Assembly: GCA_002305315.1 (NCBI GenBank)
Contig: DBQQ01000003.1
Location: 6,269 to 70,268 of the forward strand
Origin: Clostridiales bacterium UBA1390
GTDB lineage: Bacteria > Bacillota > Clostridia > Lachnospirales > Bianqueaceae
DNA length: 64,000 bases
Direction of reading: 5' to 3'
Shown here: piece after piece, positions 18,909 through 27,764 of the stretch
Layout: each line of letters starts with the position of its first letter
How positions within the stretch are numbered: position 1 is the first letter of the stretch
Made by a program: the position numbers and the translations under genes
The notes under the pieces: model-generated
What the model was told of the DNA's origin: nothing
The model's input: the letters and a program-made list of their open reading frames with translations, nothing else
The model's database searches: none

Positions 18909-20378
18909 TTAATGATTATACCTTTTATTAAACGACGGATGTCCATACTGCTTCACGGCCTCAATATTATAATCCATCCATGCCCCTCTCTCATATATGA
19001 ATTTCTTGAGTTGTTTCACCGCCTCTTCATAGGTGGACGGATTCCGAGAATCCGGATTCAAAGGCCGATACTCTGTAAATGAGTACCCCCATACCTCAAA
19101 ATTCCGCGCTACGGCGTCTCCGAGATAGGCGATGACATCATCTATATAATCAACGAGATAGTCGTCATTCAGGAACGTCTCGCGCCACATATGATACCGG
19201 TCGATGATTCTCTGATCGTAATCCTCATCCTTCGTCAGCATCCATTGCCAGGGCATATCCTGCATCTGAAATCCCTGAATATCCATAGTGGTCTCATAAT
19301 AATTATCACATGCATTATTAAAATCCCAGACAATCATCTGATATTTCCCCCGTATATCCTTGCTGATATACGTCGATAAATAGCCTGCATCATAATTTTG
19401 TGTAAATTCATTGAGAATAAAATAGTCTACAAAAGAATCCACATCAATCCAGTTCTGATATCCATAATCGTGTGTATCATAATCGTAAGAATACAGCGCT
19501 TTCTCAAAATCCGAGAAATCCTGCTCAATTGCGTCCGCCAGCTCCTGCGTCAAGGATCCTGCTCGTGGATATTCAATATTCATTACTCTATCGTATTTTC
19601 TATTGATTCTATATACATAATATGTAAAATTATTTATATTTTTCAATTCATTGGAACTTCCTCGATCCATCCGCAAAATGTATCCCGTCTCATTCGTCCC
19701 CTCTATCGGTTCCGACACATGGATGCGGCAATCCTCGCCTCTTGTGATCGTTTCAGTCATCACATATAGTCCCAAGTATTCTCCATTCAAAATCACTTCG
19801 CAAAACCGCACATTGGGGGCATACTCCATCATCTCTCCCGCAATATTATACCACATATAGTTACGAATCAATGTCTTGTCCAAATATGGACCATGTAATG
19901 CCCATTCATAATGTGCCGCCATGCCCATCACTTCATGATTTTCATAGTTTCCTTCTTCATCTACAAAACGCATCAGATAGTTCTTTTTATCAAAGGATCT
20001 GGATGAGTTCCCTCGAATTCGAATCAACATCGATGTTTCTAAATCTGGGGGATCCGATGGATGGTGATTACTGGATTCATTATCCAGAATAGAAACTCTG
20101 GCGGTCAGCATGGAGTCCCCTTCCGAAGTTGTCGAAAAAATGGTGTCTGAATTATTGACCCGCTCCCCGGGTATTTCTTCTCCGTCTGTATCGATCAGCA
20201 CCAAGGGCAAATGCGTGCATAATTCTGTACCATCGCACTCACAGCCCGCCTCTGGCTGGCGTGAAGTCATATGTTGATGTATCCGCCGCGTGCCCGTTTC
20301 TTGATCTGCCAAGGAGGCTGCGAGTGCGCAGAATAAGACCACAAGCATCATGCTGATACCCAGTATCTTGTATTTCAA
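18909..20378 (-). CDS. CotH-family protein kinase, secreted/anchored
   Basis: 489 residues with an N-terminal signal sequence (MKYKILGISMMLVVLFCALA). The CotH kinase core shows IRIRGNSSRSFDKKNYLMRF, LHGPYLDKTLIRNYMWYNI, the ATP-site region GLYVMTETI and the metal-binding VWDFNNACDN. CotH proteins phosphorylate secreted or coat proteins. The CotH/VTC/DUF4956 set recurs in Clostridia beside surface-polymer genes. It lies 21 nt upstream of the glycosidase-like gene. Confidence 0.9.
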   Translation of the reverse strand: MKYKILGISMMLVVLFCALAASLADQETGTRRIHQHMTSRQPEAGCECDGTELCTHLPLVLIDTDGEEIPGERVNNSDTIFSTTSEGDSMLTARVSILDNESSNHHPSDPPDLETSMLIRIRGNSSRSFDKKNYLMRFVDEEGNYENHEVMGMAAHYEWALHGPYLDKTLIRNYMWYNIAGEMMEYAPNVRFCEVILNGEYLGLYVMTETITRGEDCRIHVSEPIEGTNETGYILRMDRGSSNELKNINNFTYYVYRINRKYDRVMNIEYPRAGSLTQELADAIEQDFSDFEKALYSYDYDTHDYGYQNWIDVDSFVDYFILNEFTQNYDAGYLSTYISKDIRGKYQMIVWDFNNACDNYYETTMDIQGFQMQDMPWQWMLTKDEDYDQRIIDRYHMWRETFLNDDYLVDYIDDVIAYLGDAVARNFEVWGYSFTEYRPLNPDSRNPSTYEEAVKQLKKFIYERGAWMDYNIEAVKQYGHPSFNKRYNH

Positions 20379-20402
20379 ATTATGCCTCCTTCCACGGATT
20401 CC

Positions 20403-21086
20403 TTACCCACTAATATCATCGTTCTGTTTTACAATATTAAAATAATCGATATTTCCAATTTCATAGATCGAATCTGTAATCGACTTCGCCTGTGCATGCT
20501 CACATTTATTCATGTATCTCCCACTGATTTCGTAAATGTACTCAGCGCTTTCCTCCGTCGTATTCTTGGCTCTCATAATCGCTTTTCCGGAAAAAAATTG
20601 AAATATCAATGCTTCAATCTTAGCCTCATTCATTCTGGCTGCCCGTATAATCATCAACATCCGATTATCCGTCTTGATTCTACCAAACAGAAGCAGAATC
20701 AAGAATATGAATGCACTTCCTGCCGCTGCCACCAAATAGTCTCCAGACCCGCAGCAAATCCCAACTACAATCGCCCAAAAGATATAAACCGTATCTCTGG
20801 AATCCTTAATCGCCGTTCTAAAACGAACGATGGATAACGCACCGACCATACCCAGAGATAATGCAATATTATTTCCAATCACAATCATCACGGTCGTCGT
20901 GACTAAAGTTAATGCAGCCAACGATACATTAAACTTTTTGCTATAAATACTTCCACTATGCGACAATCTGTAAGATAAGAAAATAAAACATGCAATGATG
21001 ATCGAAAACGCTAACCGCAGCAGAATAGTCTGCGCATCCAGATTTCCTCCGCTGCCTTCCAATAATTGATATAAATATTCTCTCAT
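20403..21086 (-). CDS. DUF4956 membrane protein
   Basis: About 227 residues with three to four membrane helices in the first ~125 residues. The conserved family stretch IALSLGMVGALSIVRFRTAIKDSRDTVYIFWA identifies DUF4956, followed by a soluble C-terminal domain. The family is nearly always encoded beside VTC and CotH genes; its function is unknown. I start at the ATG at 21086, because GGGAGGA lies 9 nt upstream, rather than at the ATG abutting that site. Confidence 0.88.
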   Translation of the reverse strand: MREYLYQLLEGSGGNLDAQTILLRLAFSIIIACFIFLSYRLSHSGSIYSKKFNVSLAALTLVTTTVMIVIGNNIALSLGMVGALSIVRFRTAIKDSRDTVYIFWAIVVGICCGSGDYLVAAAGSAFIFLILLLFGRIKTDNRMLMIIRAARMNEAKIEALIFQFFSGKAIMRAKNTTEESAEYIYEISGRYMNKCEHAQAKSITDSIYEIGNIDYFNIVKQNDDISG

Positions 21087-21101
21087 TCTTATCATTCCTC
21101 C

Positions 21102-21797
21102 CTATCCTTGTAAATCCAGCGTGACTCCGCGAGCCAAACAATACTTGCTGACAGACAATTCCGATCTTTCCACCTGATCCAGCAATGCTTTGATATAACT
21201 AAGCATGAACCCATTATATTTCACTTCCAATACCATCTGGAACGGAGATTGAACCGGATGCAGTCCGAGTTTTTTTGAAAAGATATCATAACAGCTTTCT
21301 GTAGCCTGAATTTGGCTGTCTATGGTAATCCGTATATGATTCTCTTTCGCAATATAAGCTCGGCGCAAATACTCCACGATGGTCTTCGGCCGATAACAAC
21401 GCAGACTCATAAGCCCATAACATTCAGCGGCAAAGGGTTCCTCATACTGAAGCAGCACGCCATAATCTCCGGCACACAATCTGAAAGCATCTGTTCTGGA
21501 AAGACGGAGAGACCGTTTCTTTTGATACGCTCCTTCCTTCTGCTTCATCTCCAGCATCGCGAAATCATTTTCCGGGTCATAAATACGCAAACGTATTTTT
21601 CTTCTCAATTCCAGACCATCTATTTTATCCATGAAGTCATCATTATCCGGTGTATCAAAATAGAGGGAACGAATAGTATATCCTTGTACTCCATTATGCT
21701 CATCTGAAATCATCACTCGATCCAGCAGTTTTCGAAGTTTTGCTCCATCCATGACATTGATCGAGAATTTTTTCTCTTGGCGCAGTACTTCGTTCAT
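21102..21797 (-). CDS. VTC-domain polyphosphate polymerase-like protein
   Basis: 231 residues. The VTC tunnel fold is marked by RQEKKFSINVMD, YTIRSLYFDTPDNDDF, LRRKIRLRIYDPEND, MLEMKQKEGAYQKKRSL, KTIVEYLRRAYIA and the late MVLEVKYNGF. Yeast Vtc4 makes polyphosphate with this domain. The bacterial versions paired with CotH/DUF4956 are not well characterised. ATG at 21797 is preferred, with AAGGGTGGGA upstream. It is the first gene of the cluster. A weak TTGCGT-N17-TAAGAT promoter is visible about 45 nt upstream. Confidence 0.88.
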   Translation of the reverse strand: MNEVLRQEKKFSINVMDGAKLRKLLDRVMISDEHNGVQGYTIRSLYFDTPDNDDFMDKIDGLELRRKIRLRIYDPENDFAMLEMKQKEGAYQKKRSLRLSRTDAFRLCAGDYGVLLQYEEPFAAECYGLMSLRCYRPKTIVEYLRRAYIAKENHIRITIDSQIQATESCYDIFSKKLGLHPVQSPFQMVLEVKYNGFMLSYIKALLDQVERSELSVSKYCLARGVTLDLQG

Positions 21798-21988
21798 CCC
21801 AAATCCCACCCTTTTGTACCATATATAGATTATCTTATCACAATTTACACACGTACGCAAGAGAAGTTGCCATTCAAATTTCTCCATTTTATAGGAAATG
21901 TCTCGACTATTACCGTTTTTATATTTTATTTACTATTTTTGAACCCTCAAAAAATTTTCACTTATTTTAATTTTATCCACATCAAAAT

Positions 21989-22014
21989 GCCGCCGAAACC
22001 CTTGTTTCGACGGC
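21989..22014 (-). terminator. Terminator-like hairpin after the peroxiredoxin gene
   Basis: An 11-bp stem GCCGTCGAAAC/GTTTCGGCGGC with an AAGG loop on the minus strand, followed by ATTTTG. The poly-U tract is short, so efficiency is uncertain. Confidence 0.55.
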
Positions 22015-22047
22015 TACGCTAACATGACTGCCACCCTGCACACAGGA

Positions 22048-22500
22048 TTATAGACTCTCCAATACCTGCGCCGGATTTTCTGCGGCCTTTACCTTTCCCA
22101 TGGCTTTGATGATCATCCCCTGCTCATCGATCAGATACGTCGTACGAACTACTCCCATGGTCTTTTTTCCATACATATTCTTCTCCTGCCATACATCATA
22201 CGCCTGGATCGCTGATAATTCTGGATCCGAAAGCAAGGTAAACGGAAGCCCGTATTTCTCCTGAAATTTCTTGTGAGAGGCGATACTGTCCTTGCTGATG
22301 CCAATCACCACGGCTCCCTTTTCCTGAAACTGCGGATACAGTTCTCCAAAATTACAGGCTTGCTTCGTGCATCCCGGTGTATTATCCTTGGGATAGAAAT
22401 ACAGAACCACCTTTTTGCCTCTATATTCTTCCAGCGTATGCATTTCCCCATTCTGATCCGGCAAAGAAAATTCCGGTGCCTTTACTCCTGTCTCTAACAT
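22048..22500 (-). CDS. bcp: Thioredoxin-dependent thiol peroxidase (Bcp/PrxQ-type peroxiredoxin)
   Basis: 150 residues, the family length. The active-site segment is NTPGCTKQACNFGE, with the peroxidatic Cys in PGCT and the likely resolving Cys five residues later, the atypical 2-Cys PrxQ arrangement. FYPKDNTPGCT and VVRTTYLIDEQG are conserved. It reduces hydroperoxides in the cytoplasm with thioredoxin. It stands alone between the polymer cluster and a GNAT gene. Confidence 0.95.
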   Translation of the reverse strand: MLETGVKAPEFSLPDQNGEMHTLEEYRGKKVVLYFYPKDNTPGCTKQACNFGELYPQFQEKGAVVIGISKDSIASHKKFQEKYGLPFTLLSDPELSAIQAYDVWQEKNMYGKKTMGVVRTTYLIDEQGMIIKAMGKVKAAENPAQVLESL

Positions 22501-22538
22501 GCTATTCCTCCATTCCTATATGCGACTTATGGTCTGCT

Positions 22539-23159
22539 TTATACGAGTTGACCGGGCAGTTTTTGCTTCTGCTTGGGAGGAAACTGTGCGTCAAATCGTT
22601 CCACGGCTGCTTCCTCCACAAAATATCCCGCTGGTGTTATATAGACTCCATTTACACCATCCAAAGCCCCTTCTTCCAGCTCCTTCACCAGAAAATAAGG
22701 CACTACAGCATCCATAGGTTCTCCTTGGAGATGTATGCCACGGGTACTGGCTACTACAAAGCCGGAATGACCATAGAAATCAATATTTCCTTCTATACAG
22801 ACAATCCGGTCTCCCCTTTGCCTTGCTATCTCCATAGAAGCATCTACCAACGCTTTTCCATATCCTTTTCGCTGATATGCCGGTGCAATACTGATCGGTC
22901 CAAACGTCAAGACGGGGATCTCCTCTCCTGTTTCCGTCTGAATCTTTGCCCGCACATACATGATATGCCCTATGATCTTGCCATCCTGCTCCATCACCAG
23001 ATCTAATTCTGGGATAAATTCATCTCGTTCCCGAAAGCAATGAAGTATATAGTGCTCACTGCATCCAGGACGATATACATTCCAGAACGCCTCTCTTGTG
23101 AGATTTTCTACCAGAGCGTATTCTTCTGGTCGTTCCTGGTGAATTATATAATCCATCAT
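22539..23159 (-). CDS. GNAT family N-acetyltransferase
   Basis: 206 residues. The acetyl-CoA-binding motif is ISIAPAYQRKGYGKALVDASME, after IIGHIMYVRAKI. The C-terminal third (HSGFVVASTRGIHLQGEPMDAVVPYFLVKEL) matches the YhbS-like subgroup. The substrate is unknown. ATG codons at 23159 and 23156 are both possible. Confidence 0.88.
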   Translation of the reverse strand: MMDYIIHQERPEEYALVENLTREAFWNVYRPGCSEHYILHCFRERDEFIPELDLVMEQDGKIIGHIMYVRAKIQTETGEEIPVLTFGPISIAPAYQRKGYGKALVDASMEIARQRGDRIVCIEGNIDFYGHSGFVVASTRGIHLQGEPMDAVVPYFLVKELEEGALDGVNGVYITPAGYFVEEAAVERFDAQFPPKQKQKLPGQLV

Positions 23160-23257
23160 GCATCCTGTCCCTTCCTTTTTTCTGGATACAACCTATTTCC
23201 CGTTGTATTATATCCTGTCCTGCTCTTTTTTTCAAGCCTCATCTTTTCCAAATGGAC

Positions 23258-23791
23258 TCAAAGCCTCTCCGTCACCCGGTCTGCCAGATCTCCCATCCGA
23301 GAATACAGCCATTCTCCAGGACAACTTTTGGAGGCAAACCAGCGGTGTACACTGAGAACCATTTCGTTCGCAGCCGGTTCATAAGTAATCGTTTTATCTT
23401 TATCTCCAAACCAAAGGAGCTTTGTTTTTCCATGCCGCTGACAGATATCCACACAGAGGTCGATCAGCGTCTGATACACGATCTCATTCATCGCAAACGG
23501 TTCCCTGTCCTCGGAACAGCATTCGATCGTGATCGCGCGATGATCGTTCTCCCGGCTGGACGAACACCAGGAACGATCCTCCTCTTCTACACAAAGAGAG
23601 ACTCGTCCATCTCCGCCTATCCCGTAATTGCAGCTGGCCTCTCTTTCCGGTGTCATGAAACACGCACAGATTTCTTCCGCCGTCATCGGCTCTGCTGTAC
23701 AATGCGGAGTAATCCGATCAATCGCATGCTTTCTGTGGACATCCTTATTCGGGCTGATTAACGTGTAAACAACCATATTGGAATGACTCAT
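23258..23791 (-). CDS. Phage-type N-acetylmuramoyl-L-alanine amidase (PGRP/amidase_2 domain)
   Basis: 177 residues with no signal peptide. Zinc ligands are likely the His in ITPHCTA and the His and Cys of VHRWFASKSCPGEWL; NYGIGGDGRVSLCVEE and AITIECCSED are also family-like. It would cleave the amide bond between MurNAc and the stem peptide. The lack of a secretion signal and of a cell-wall-binding domain suggests an endolysin relict or a holin-dependent lysin. No other phage gene is adjacent. Confidence 0.8.
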   Translation of the reverse strand: MSHSNMVVYTLISPNKDVHRKHAIDRITPHCTAEPMTAEEICACFMTPEREASCNYGIGGDGRVSLCVEEEDRSWCSSSRENDHRAITIECCSEDREPFAMNEIVYQTLIDLCVDICQRHGKTKLLWFGDKDKTITYEPAANEMVLSVHRWFASKSCPGEWLYSRMGDLADRVTERL

Positions 23792-23806
23792 TGTATCCTC
23801 CTTTTC

Positions 23807-25240
23807 TTATCGTTTCAACCGATATATCTGGCTTCGCCCATTTCCTTCCGCAACAACGATCTCCTCCTGTATCAGTTCTTTCAGATATTTTCTGGTTTGT
23901 GATTGTTTCAGTTGGAGATTTTCCGCAATTTCTGCTGTTTTTCCCCCAGTATGATCCGTCAGATATTCGATGATTTTCAGGCGATATATCGCGTGCCGCA
24001 TGGCATACGTTGTTTTGGAATGCCTGGATTCTCCCCTGTTCTTTGATTTCTTCCATGATAGCGATAACGTGATACGATCTGGCCCAAAACTCTCTGTGAT
24101 AACGGGTTCATGCCATCCCTGCTGGTTCCATACGGAAAGAATATTCGGTATTCCGCTTCCCGCTCTGGCTCCGATCCCCAGCAGACTGAACATCCGGAGT
24201 AACATGGCATTTCGCGGATCCGATATGCCTCCACTCTTCGCCGCATCCATCTCGATCCGGAATCGTCCTGGATTCGACATCGTGATCCCATCCTGCCGAT
24301 TGATGACCACAATCCCTTGTCTACCATAATAATCCGCATTCACCAGACAATTAACGAGCGCTTCTCTCAGTGTCTGTCTGACGGCTTCCTGATGTGCTGT
24401 CACTTCCATATCTTCTATCAACCGGTCATACACCTGCCAGAAAAAGTCATATACATTCCCGCTCCAATCTCCTGAAGAAGAAACAATCCGATAGACCCAC
24501 TGCTCAGAATCCTCATCATACTCCTGATAATCTAGGAAATAATGCGGAAACTCCCGTAATATCTCATATTCATTGCCAAACATCAAAAGCCCTGCAGAAG
24601 TGGGATGCCTTTGTCCATCCTTTCCGAGGGCAACCGCCCCCAGACGAACCAGAAAGGTCTCGTCGTCCAACATCTCCCAAGTATGCTGGGGCCGTATCGC
24701 CTGCATACGTTTTCGGTAATCCTGTATGCTTTTTTTATGAAAGACGGAAAGATCCATGTTCTCCAATACATACATGTCCTGCGCCATCGAATCCGCATCC
24801 CGGACCATGGCCAGATACTCTTCCCGCGTACAGCGATAATCTCCTTCCCCATTGCGGAGATACGTACCTGTTAACGGATTTCCTTCCACGTAAACGGGCC
24901 GATGAAATCGATCCGCCCTCGGTACATGAATCACCACAATACGATTCCCATTGACCTTCTGCATATATACATCCTCGGAGGTTAGAATATTGGCACTGGC
25001 TTTGTTTGGATCATTCACCAACCGCCAGAACTCTTGCATCAGACCTTCGGGATCCGGCAGATCCACGGTGTCGAAGGTCGTATCCTGCCTTTCCACAACT
25101 CCCAGAAGAATAATGCCGCCCAGCGTGTTCGCAAAGGCAGAATAAGTCTCCCAAATGCTATGCGGCAATCCACCCAGCGCCTTCTTCGCTTCAATCCGAT
25201 TGTTCTCTCTGTATTCTTCCAGATGCGTAAAGTCCAGCAT
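23807..25240 (-). CDS. AlbA_2/HATPase_c_4 domain transcriptional regulator-like protein
   Basis: 477 residues. The N-terminal AlbA_2 (Schlafen AAA_4-type) domain has ENNRIEAKKALGGLP and FANTLGGIILLGV. The middle ATPase-like domain shows LREALVNCLVNADYYGRQGIVV and GIGARAGSGIPNIL. A C-terminal winged helix (about 420-477: KIIEYLTDHTGGKTAEIAEN) completes the usual layout. These proteins are annotated as ATP-binding or transcriptional regulators. The ligand and targets are unknown. Confidence 0.87.
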   Translation of the reverse strand: MLDFTHLEEYRENNRIEAKKALGGLPHSIWETYSAFANTLGGIILLGVVERQDTTFDTVDLPDPEGLMQEFWRLVNDPNKASANILTSEDVYMQKVNGNRIVVIHVPRADRFHRPVYVEGNPLTGTYLRNGEGDYRCTREEYLAMVRDADSMAQDMYVLENMDLSVFHKKSIQDYRKRMQAIRPQHTWEMLDDETFLVRLGAVALGKDGQRHPTSAGLLMFGNEYEILREFPHYFLDYQEYDEDSEQWVYRIVSSSGDWSGNVYDFFWQVYDRLIEDMEVTAHQEAVRQTLREALVNCLVNADYYGRQGIVVINRQDGITMSNPGRFRIEMDAAKSGGISDPRNAMLLRMFSLLGIGARAGSGIPNILSVWNQQGWHEPVITESFGPDRITLSLSWKKSKNRGESRHSKTTYAMRHAIYRLKIIEYLTDHTGGKTAEIAENLQLKQSQTRKYLKELIQEEIVVAEGNGRSQIYRLKR

Positions 25241-25277
25241 ATAAACACCTCCCTCGCTCTTCTCATCTTTAGGTTTC

Positions 25278-26066
25278 TTAAATATTTCCCATATTTTCCT
25301 GATTCATTTTCTCAATAAAGGCTTTGGATTTCACCGTCATCTCCGCCCATGCTGGCCGAAAACCGCTCCGAATGGCATTGCGTGCAGAACCTATGTTGGA
25401 CCACGCGCAACAATAAAACGGAACTTTTTCCCTCTCTAGGGTTTCAACAGCCAAGCGGCTGGTCAAGGCGGAGGCAATCCCCTGCCTGCGAAACTCCGGC
25501 AAGACATCGATCCCGATTTGCCACATATCCTCTCCATCTGCCGAACACCCTGCCAGGCCAATCAATCGGCTGCCCTCAAAAGCCCCCACAGCCAGCACAT
25601 CCAATTCTTTTCTTTTTTCGCACAGTGCATTGGACCAAGCGGGCGTATAATACTCCTGTAGATCCTCCTGCAGCAAAACACGAAGTTCGTATCCGCAGGA
25701 TAATGGTTTCATGAGAGACACATCCGGCAGAAAATATTCGGCCATAAAGCATACCGCCCTGTCATACGGCGCAAACGCGGCATTCAGTCGATACAAGTTC
25801 GGCGTTTCAAAACAATGAACCACCGGGCAAGCATCCAGGTAAGAACGCACTTCCTTCTCATACTGCAAGTTGATTGAAGCTACAACATTATGCCCATAGG
25901 AAATCAGATGACAGTCAAAAGGCAGCTCCAGATATCGCCTTGCCTTTTCACTGGGATGGGATTCTACGATGACGTTCTCGGTTTTTAGAAAATCATCGGG
26001 AGCGCACCCTGCGTCCCAGGCGGACTGTGTGAGAGCAATATTCCATATAGTTTGATGGCTAAGCAA
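25278..26066 (-). CDS. GNAT family N-acetyltransferase, TTG start
   Basis: 262 residues. The C-terminal acetyltransferase domain has GLAGCSADGEDMWQIGIDVLP, EFRRQGIASALTSRLA and NIGSARNAIRSGFRPAW. The N-terminal half is a degenerate second domain. The first codon is TTG, supported by GGGAGG 8 nt upstream. It lies beside the decayed CRISPR repeats but has no visible link to them. Confidence 0.83.
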   Translation of the reverse strand: MLSHQTIWNIALTQSAWDAGCAPDDFLKTENVIVESHPSEKARRYLELPFDCHLISYGHNVVASINLQYEKEVRSYLDACPVVHCFETPNLYRLNAAFAPYDRAVCFMAEYFLPDVSLMKPLSCGYELRVLLQEDLQEYYTPAWSNALCEKRKELDVLAVGAFEGSRLIGLAGCSADGEDMWQIGIDVLPEFRRQGIASALTSRLAVETLEREKVPFYCCAWSNIGSARNAIRSGFRPAWAEMTVKSKAFIEKMNQENMGNI

Positions 26067-26127
26067 GTGTAATACCTCCCTAAGTATAAGTTAGCAATGT
26101 TGATTGTGAATTGGGAAATGATCGTTC

Positions 26128-26287
26128 GATGGTCCCTGCTGACGCGGGGAAACGGAATGGTAAGCACTTGACCGGGGTAAATCAGAGGATCATCCCCGCG
26201 GATCACCCAACTGGCGCGGGGAAAACTAGAACACACCCGCATTCGATCCGTTGTTCCAGGGAGCACCCCCGCTGGCGCGGGGAAAAT
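26128..26287 (-). CRISPR. Decayed type I-E repeat cluster (three repeats) beyond the HipA-like gene
   Basis: Three degenerate copies of the array repeat lie at 26260-26287, 26187-26226 and 26128-26154 on the minus strand. The 33-nt (26227-26259) and 32-nt (26155-26186) spacers match the main array geometry. Each keeps the TTTCCCCGCG half. The middle copy carries an extra 13-nt 3'-half (GCGGGGATGATCC), so its stem closes around an enlarged loop. The cluster is probably the old distal end of the array, now separated from it by the HTH-HipA-like gene. Confidence 0.75.
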
Positions 26288-26292
26288 GATAC

Positions 26293-27684
26293 TTACCATG
26301 TCTTCTGTTTCTTAGGCTGAATGGGAATTGCCATAAGCTTGCGCACTCGTTTCTCCAGATGCTTCTCGATAGCCTTCAAATTCTCCTCTGGTAAGTTAAG
26401 TCTTTCGTGACGTTTGAAACGGAACCCGATCATGCGACGGAGCTGCTCCTTCTGCTTTGACCCCATGACCTCTGCACACACATCCTCATAAGAGACGTTA
26501 TAGGGGTTAGAACGGGTTTTTGCATACTCGTCCAGGTTCGCATAATCTTCCTTACCGGCATAACAGAACAGGGACAGCCCGTTGTCAAAAATGGGCGCGG
26601 GAGCGATGATGATGCCGCTGTGGTTATCCCGCAGAACACCAAAGTTTCCAAAGTGGCGGTCCTCATTATAAATCAGGGCGTCAAACACCAGCATACTGCG
26701 GATTTGTTCGGAAAATTCCGGCCCCAGCTTATCATAATAGTCAAGGCAAGCTGCAAGACCTCCGGATCGGACAATGCGACCGATGGGGATATATGCTGTG
26801 TCAATATTGGTAAACAAGGCACACTTAGAGGCGGTAATGCCCTTCCAGTTCTCCAGGTCATAATGCACGGCATTCAGGCGCATAGTTTCTGCAATCTGCG
26901 AAGCATAATACTCGCAGTACGGCTCCCTACCCGCATTAGAAGCACCGCTCGTGCCTCCTTTATAAAGGTAAATTCCATCATGCTCTATATAACGCCATGC
27001 TTTGGGCAGCATACCGCCAGTGGTCAGCTCTGGCGAGGTGGTAAACGCTTGCCTGCTCCCACCTGCACCAGTATAGGCCACTAGTGCCAATATCTCGGAA
27101 AAACGATTTTCATAAAGATTGTATTTGGAAAATTTCCCCGCAAATTCTTCTGGCACCACCCAATAGCTGTCATTCAAGGACAGCCCTTTGCACACATCAA
27201 TAATTCCTTTGGTATCATTATGACTAAGGCCTAGAGTTTTCAAAATCTCATCCACAAAAGCACGGTTTTTAGGGATAACCCGCCGTTCCAGCCAATGAAT
27301 AACGCCTTCACCGGTACGCTCCATATCCAGCGGTAGCAAGTTAGACTGTTCCTCGTTGGTGTATAAGATTTCAGCCACAAGGCCACGCAGACCCTGCTTT
27401 TCCATGGAAAAGCGCATTAGTTCCGTATCATAGATTCGGAGACTGTAAACATTACTCATAGACTCCTCCTTGTCCTTCAGTTCCAGTGAAACATCCTTCC
27501 CCAGCGCCGAGGCGATTTTTAAGATCATATCAAGCGTGGGGTTCTGTGTCCCACTTTCCAGGCGATTGATGCCGGAACGCTGGATTCCCAGCCGCCTGGC
27601 CAGCTCTGCCTGGGAAATGCCCTGTTCCAGACGGGCCTCCACAAGCTGGGATATGATTTTCTGCCGTTTGCGCAGTTCATCCAT
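26293..27684 (-). CDS. HTH (XRE)-HipA-like kinase fusion
   Basis: 463 residues. Residues 1-~70 are an XRE helix-turn-helix (GISQAELARRLGIQRSGINRLESGTQNPTLDM). The rest is a HipA-like kinase domain with the catalytic NEDRHFGNFGVL and metal-binding PIFDNGLSLF. HipBA modules normally encode the HTH antitoxin and the kinase toxin separately; here they are one frame. An AAGGAGG site 5 nt before the in-frame ATG at 27459 suggests that a 388-residue kinase alone can also be made. It sits between the main CRISPR array and the decayed repeats. Toxicity and targets are inference. Confidence 0.83.
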   Translation of the reverse strand: MDELRKRQKIISQLVEARLEQGISQAELARRLGIQRSGINRLESGTQNPTLDMILKIASALGKDVSLELKDKEESMSNVYSLRIYDTELMRFSMEKQGLRGLVAEILYTNEEQSNLLPLDMERTGEGVIHWLERRVIPKNRAFVDEILKTLGLSHNDTKGIIDVCKGLSLNDSYWVVPEEFAGKFSKYNLYENRFSEILALVAYTGAGGSRQAFTTSPELTTGGMLPKAWRYIEHDGIYLYKGGTSGASNAGREPYCEYYASQIAETMRLNAVHYDLENWKGITASKCALFTNIDTAYIPIGRIVRSGGLAACLDYYDKLGPEFSEQIRSMLVFDALIYNEDRHFGNFGVLRDNHSGIIIAPAPIFDNGLSLFCYAGKEDYANLDEYAKTRSNPYNVSYEDVCAEVMGSKQKEQLRRMIGFRFKRHERLNLPEENLKAIEKHLEKRVRKLMAIPIQPKKQKTW

Positions 27685-27704
27685 ATTCTCACCTCACTAC
27701 TTCT

Positions 27705-27748
27705 ATGTTAACACATATGATAACAATTTGCAATGGTTAAAATGCAAA
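27705..27748 (-). promoter_or_regulatory. Promoter and candidate operator of the HTH-HipA-like gene
   Basis: TTGCAA (27733-27728), a 17-nt spacer and TAACAT (27710-27705) form a promoter on the minus strand. An inverted repeat TTTGCA-N10-TGCAAA (27727-27748) overlaps its -35 and is a plausible autoregulatory site for the encoded HTH. Confidence 0.6.
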
Positions 27749-27764
27749 CTCCAAACCACGGCCT

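Noticed and set aside
21798..22047. A c-di-GMP riboswitch upstream of the VTC-led polymer operon
   Set aside because: I looked for the conserved GEMM-type core and found only a terminator hairpin and AT-rich sequence.
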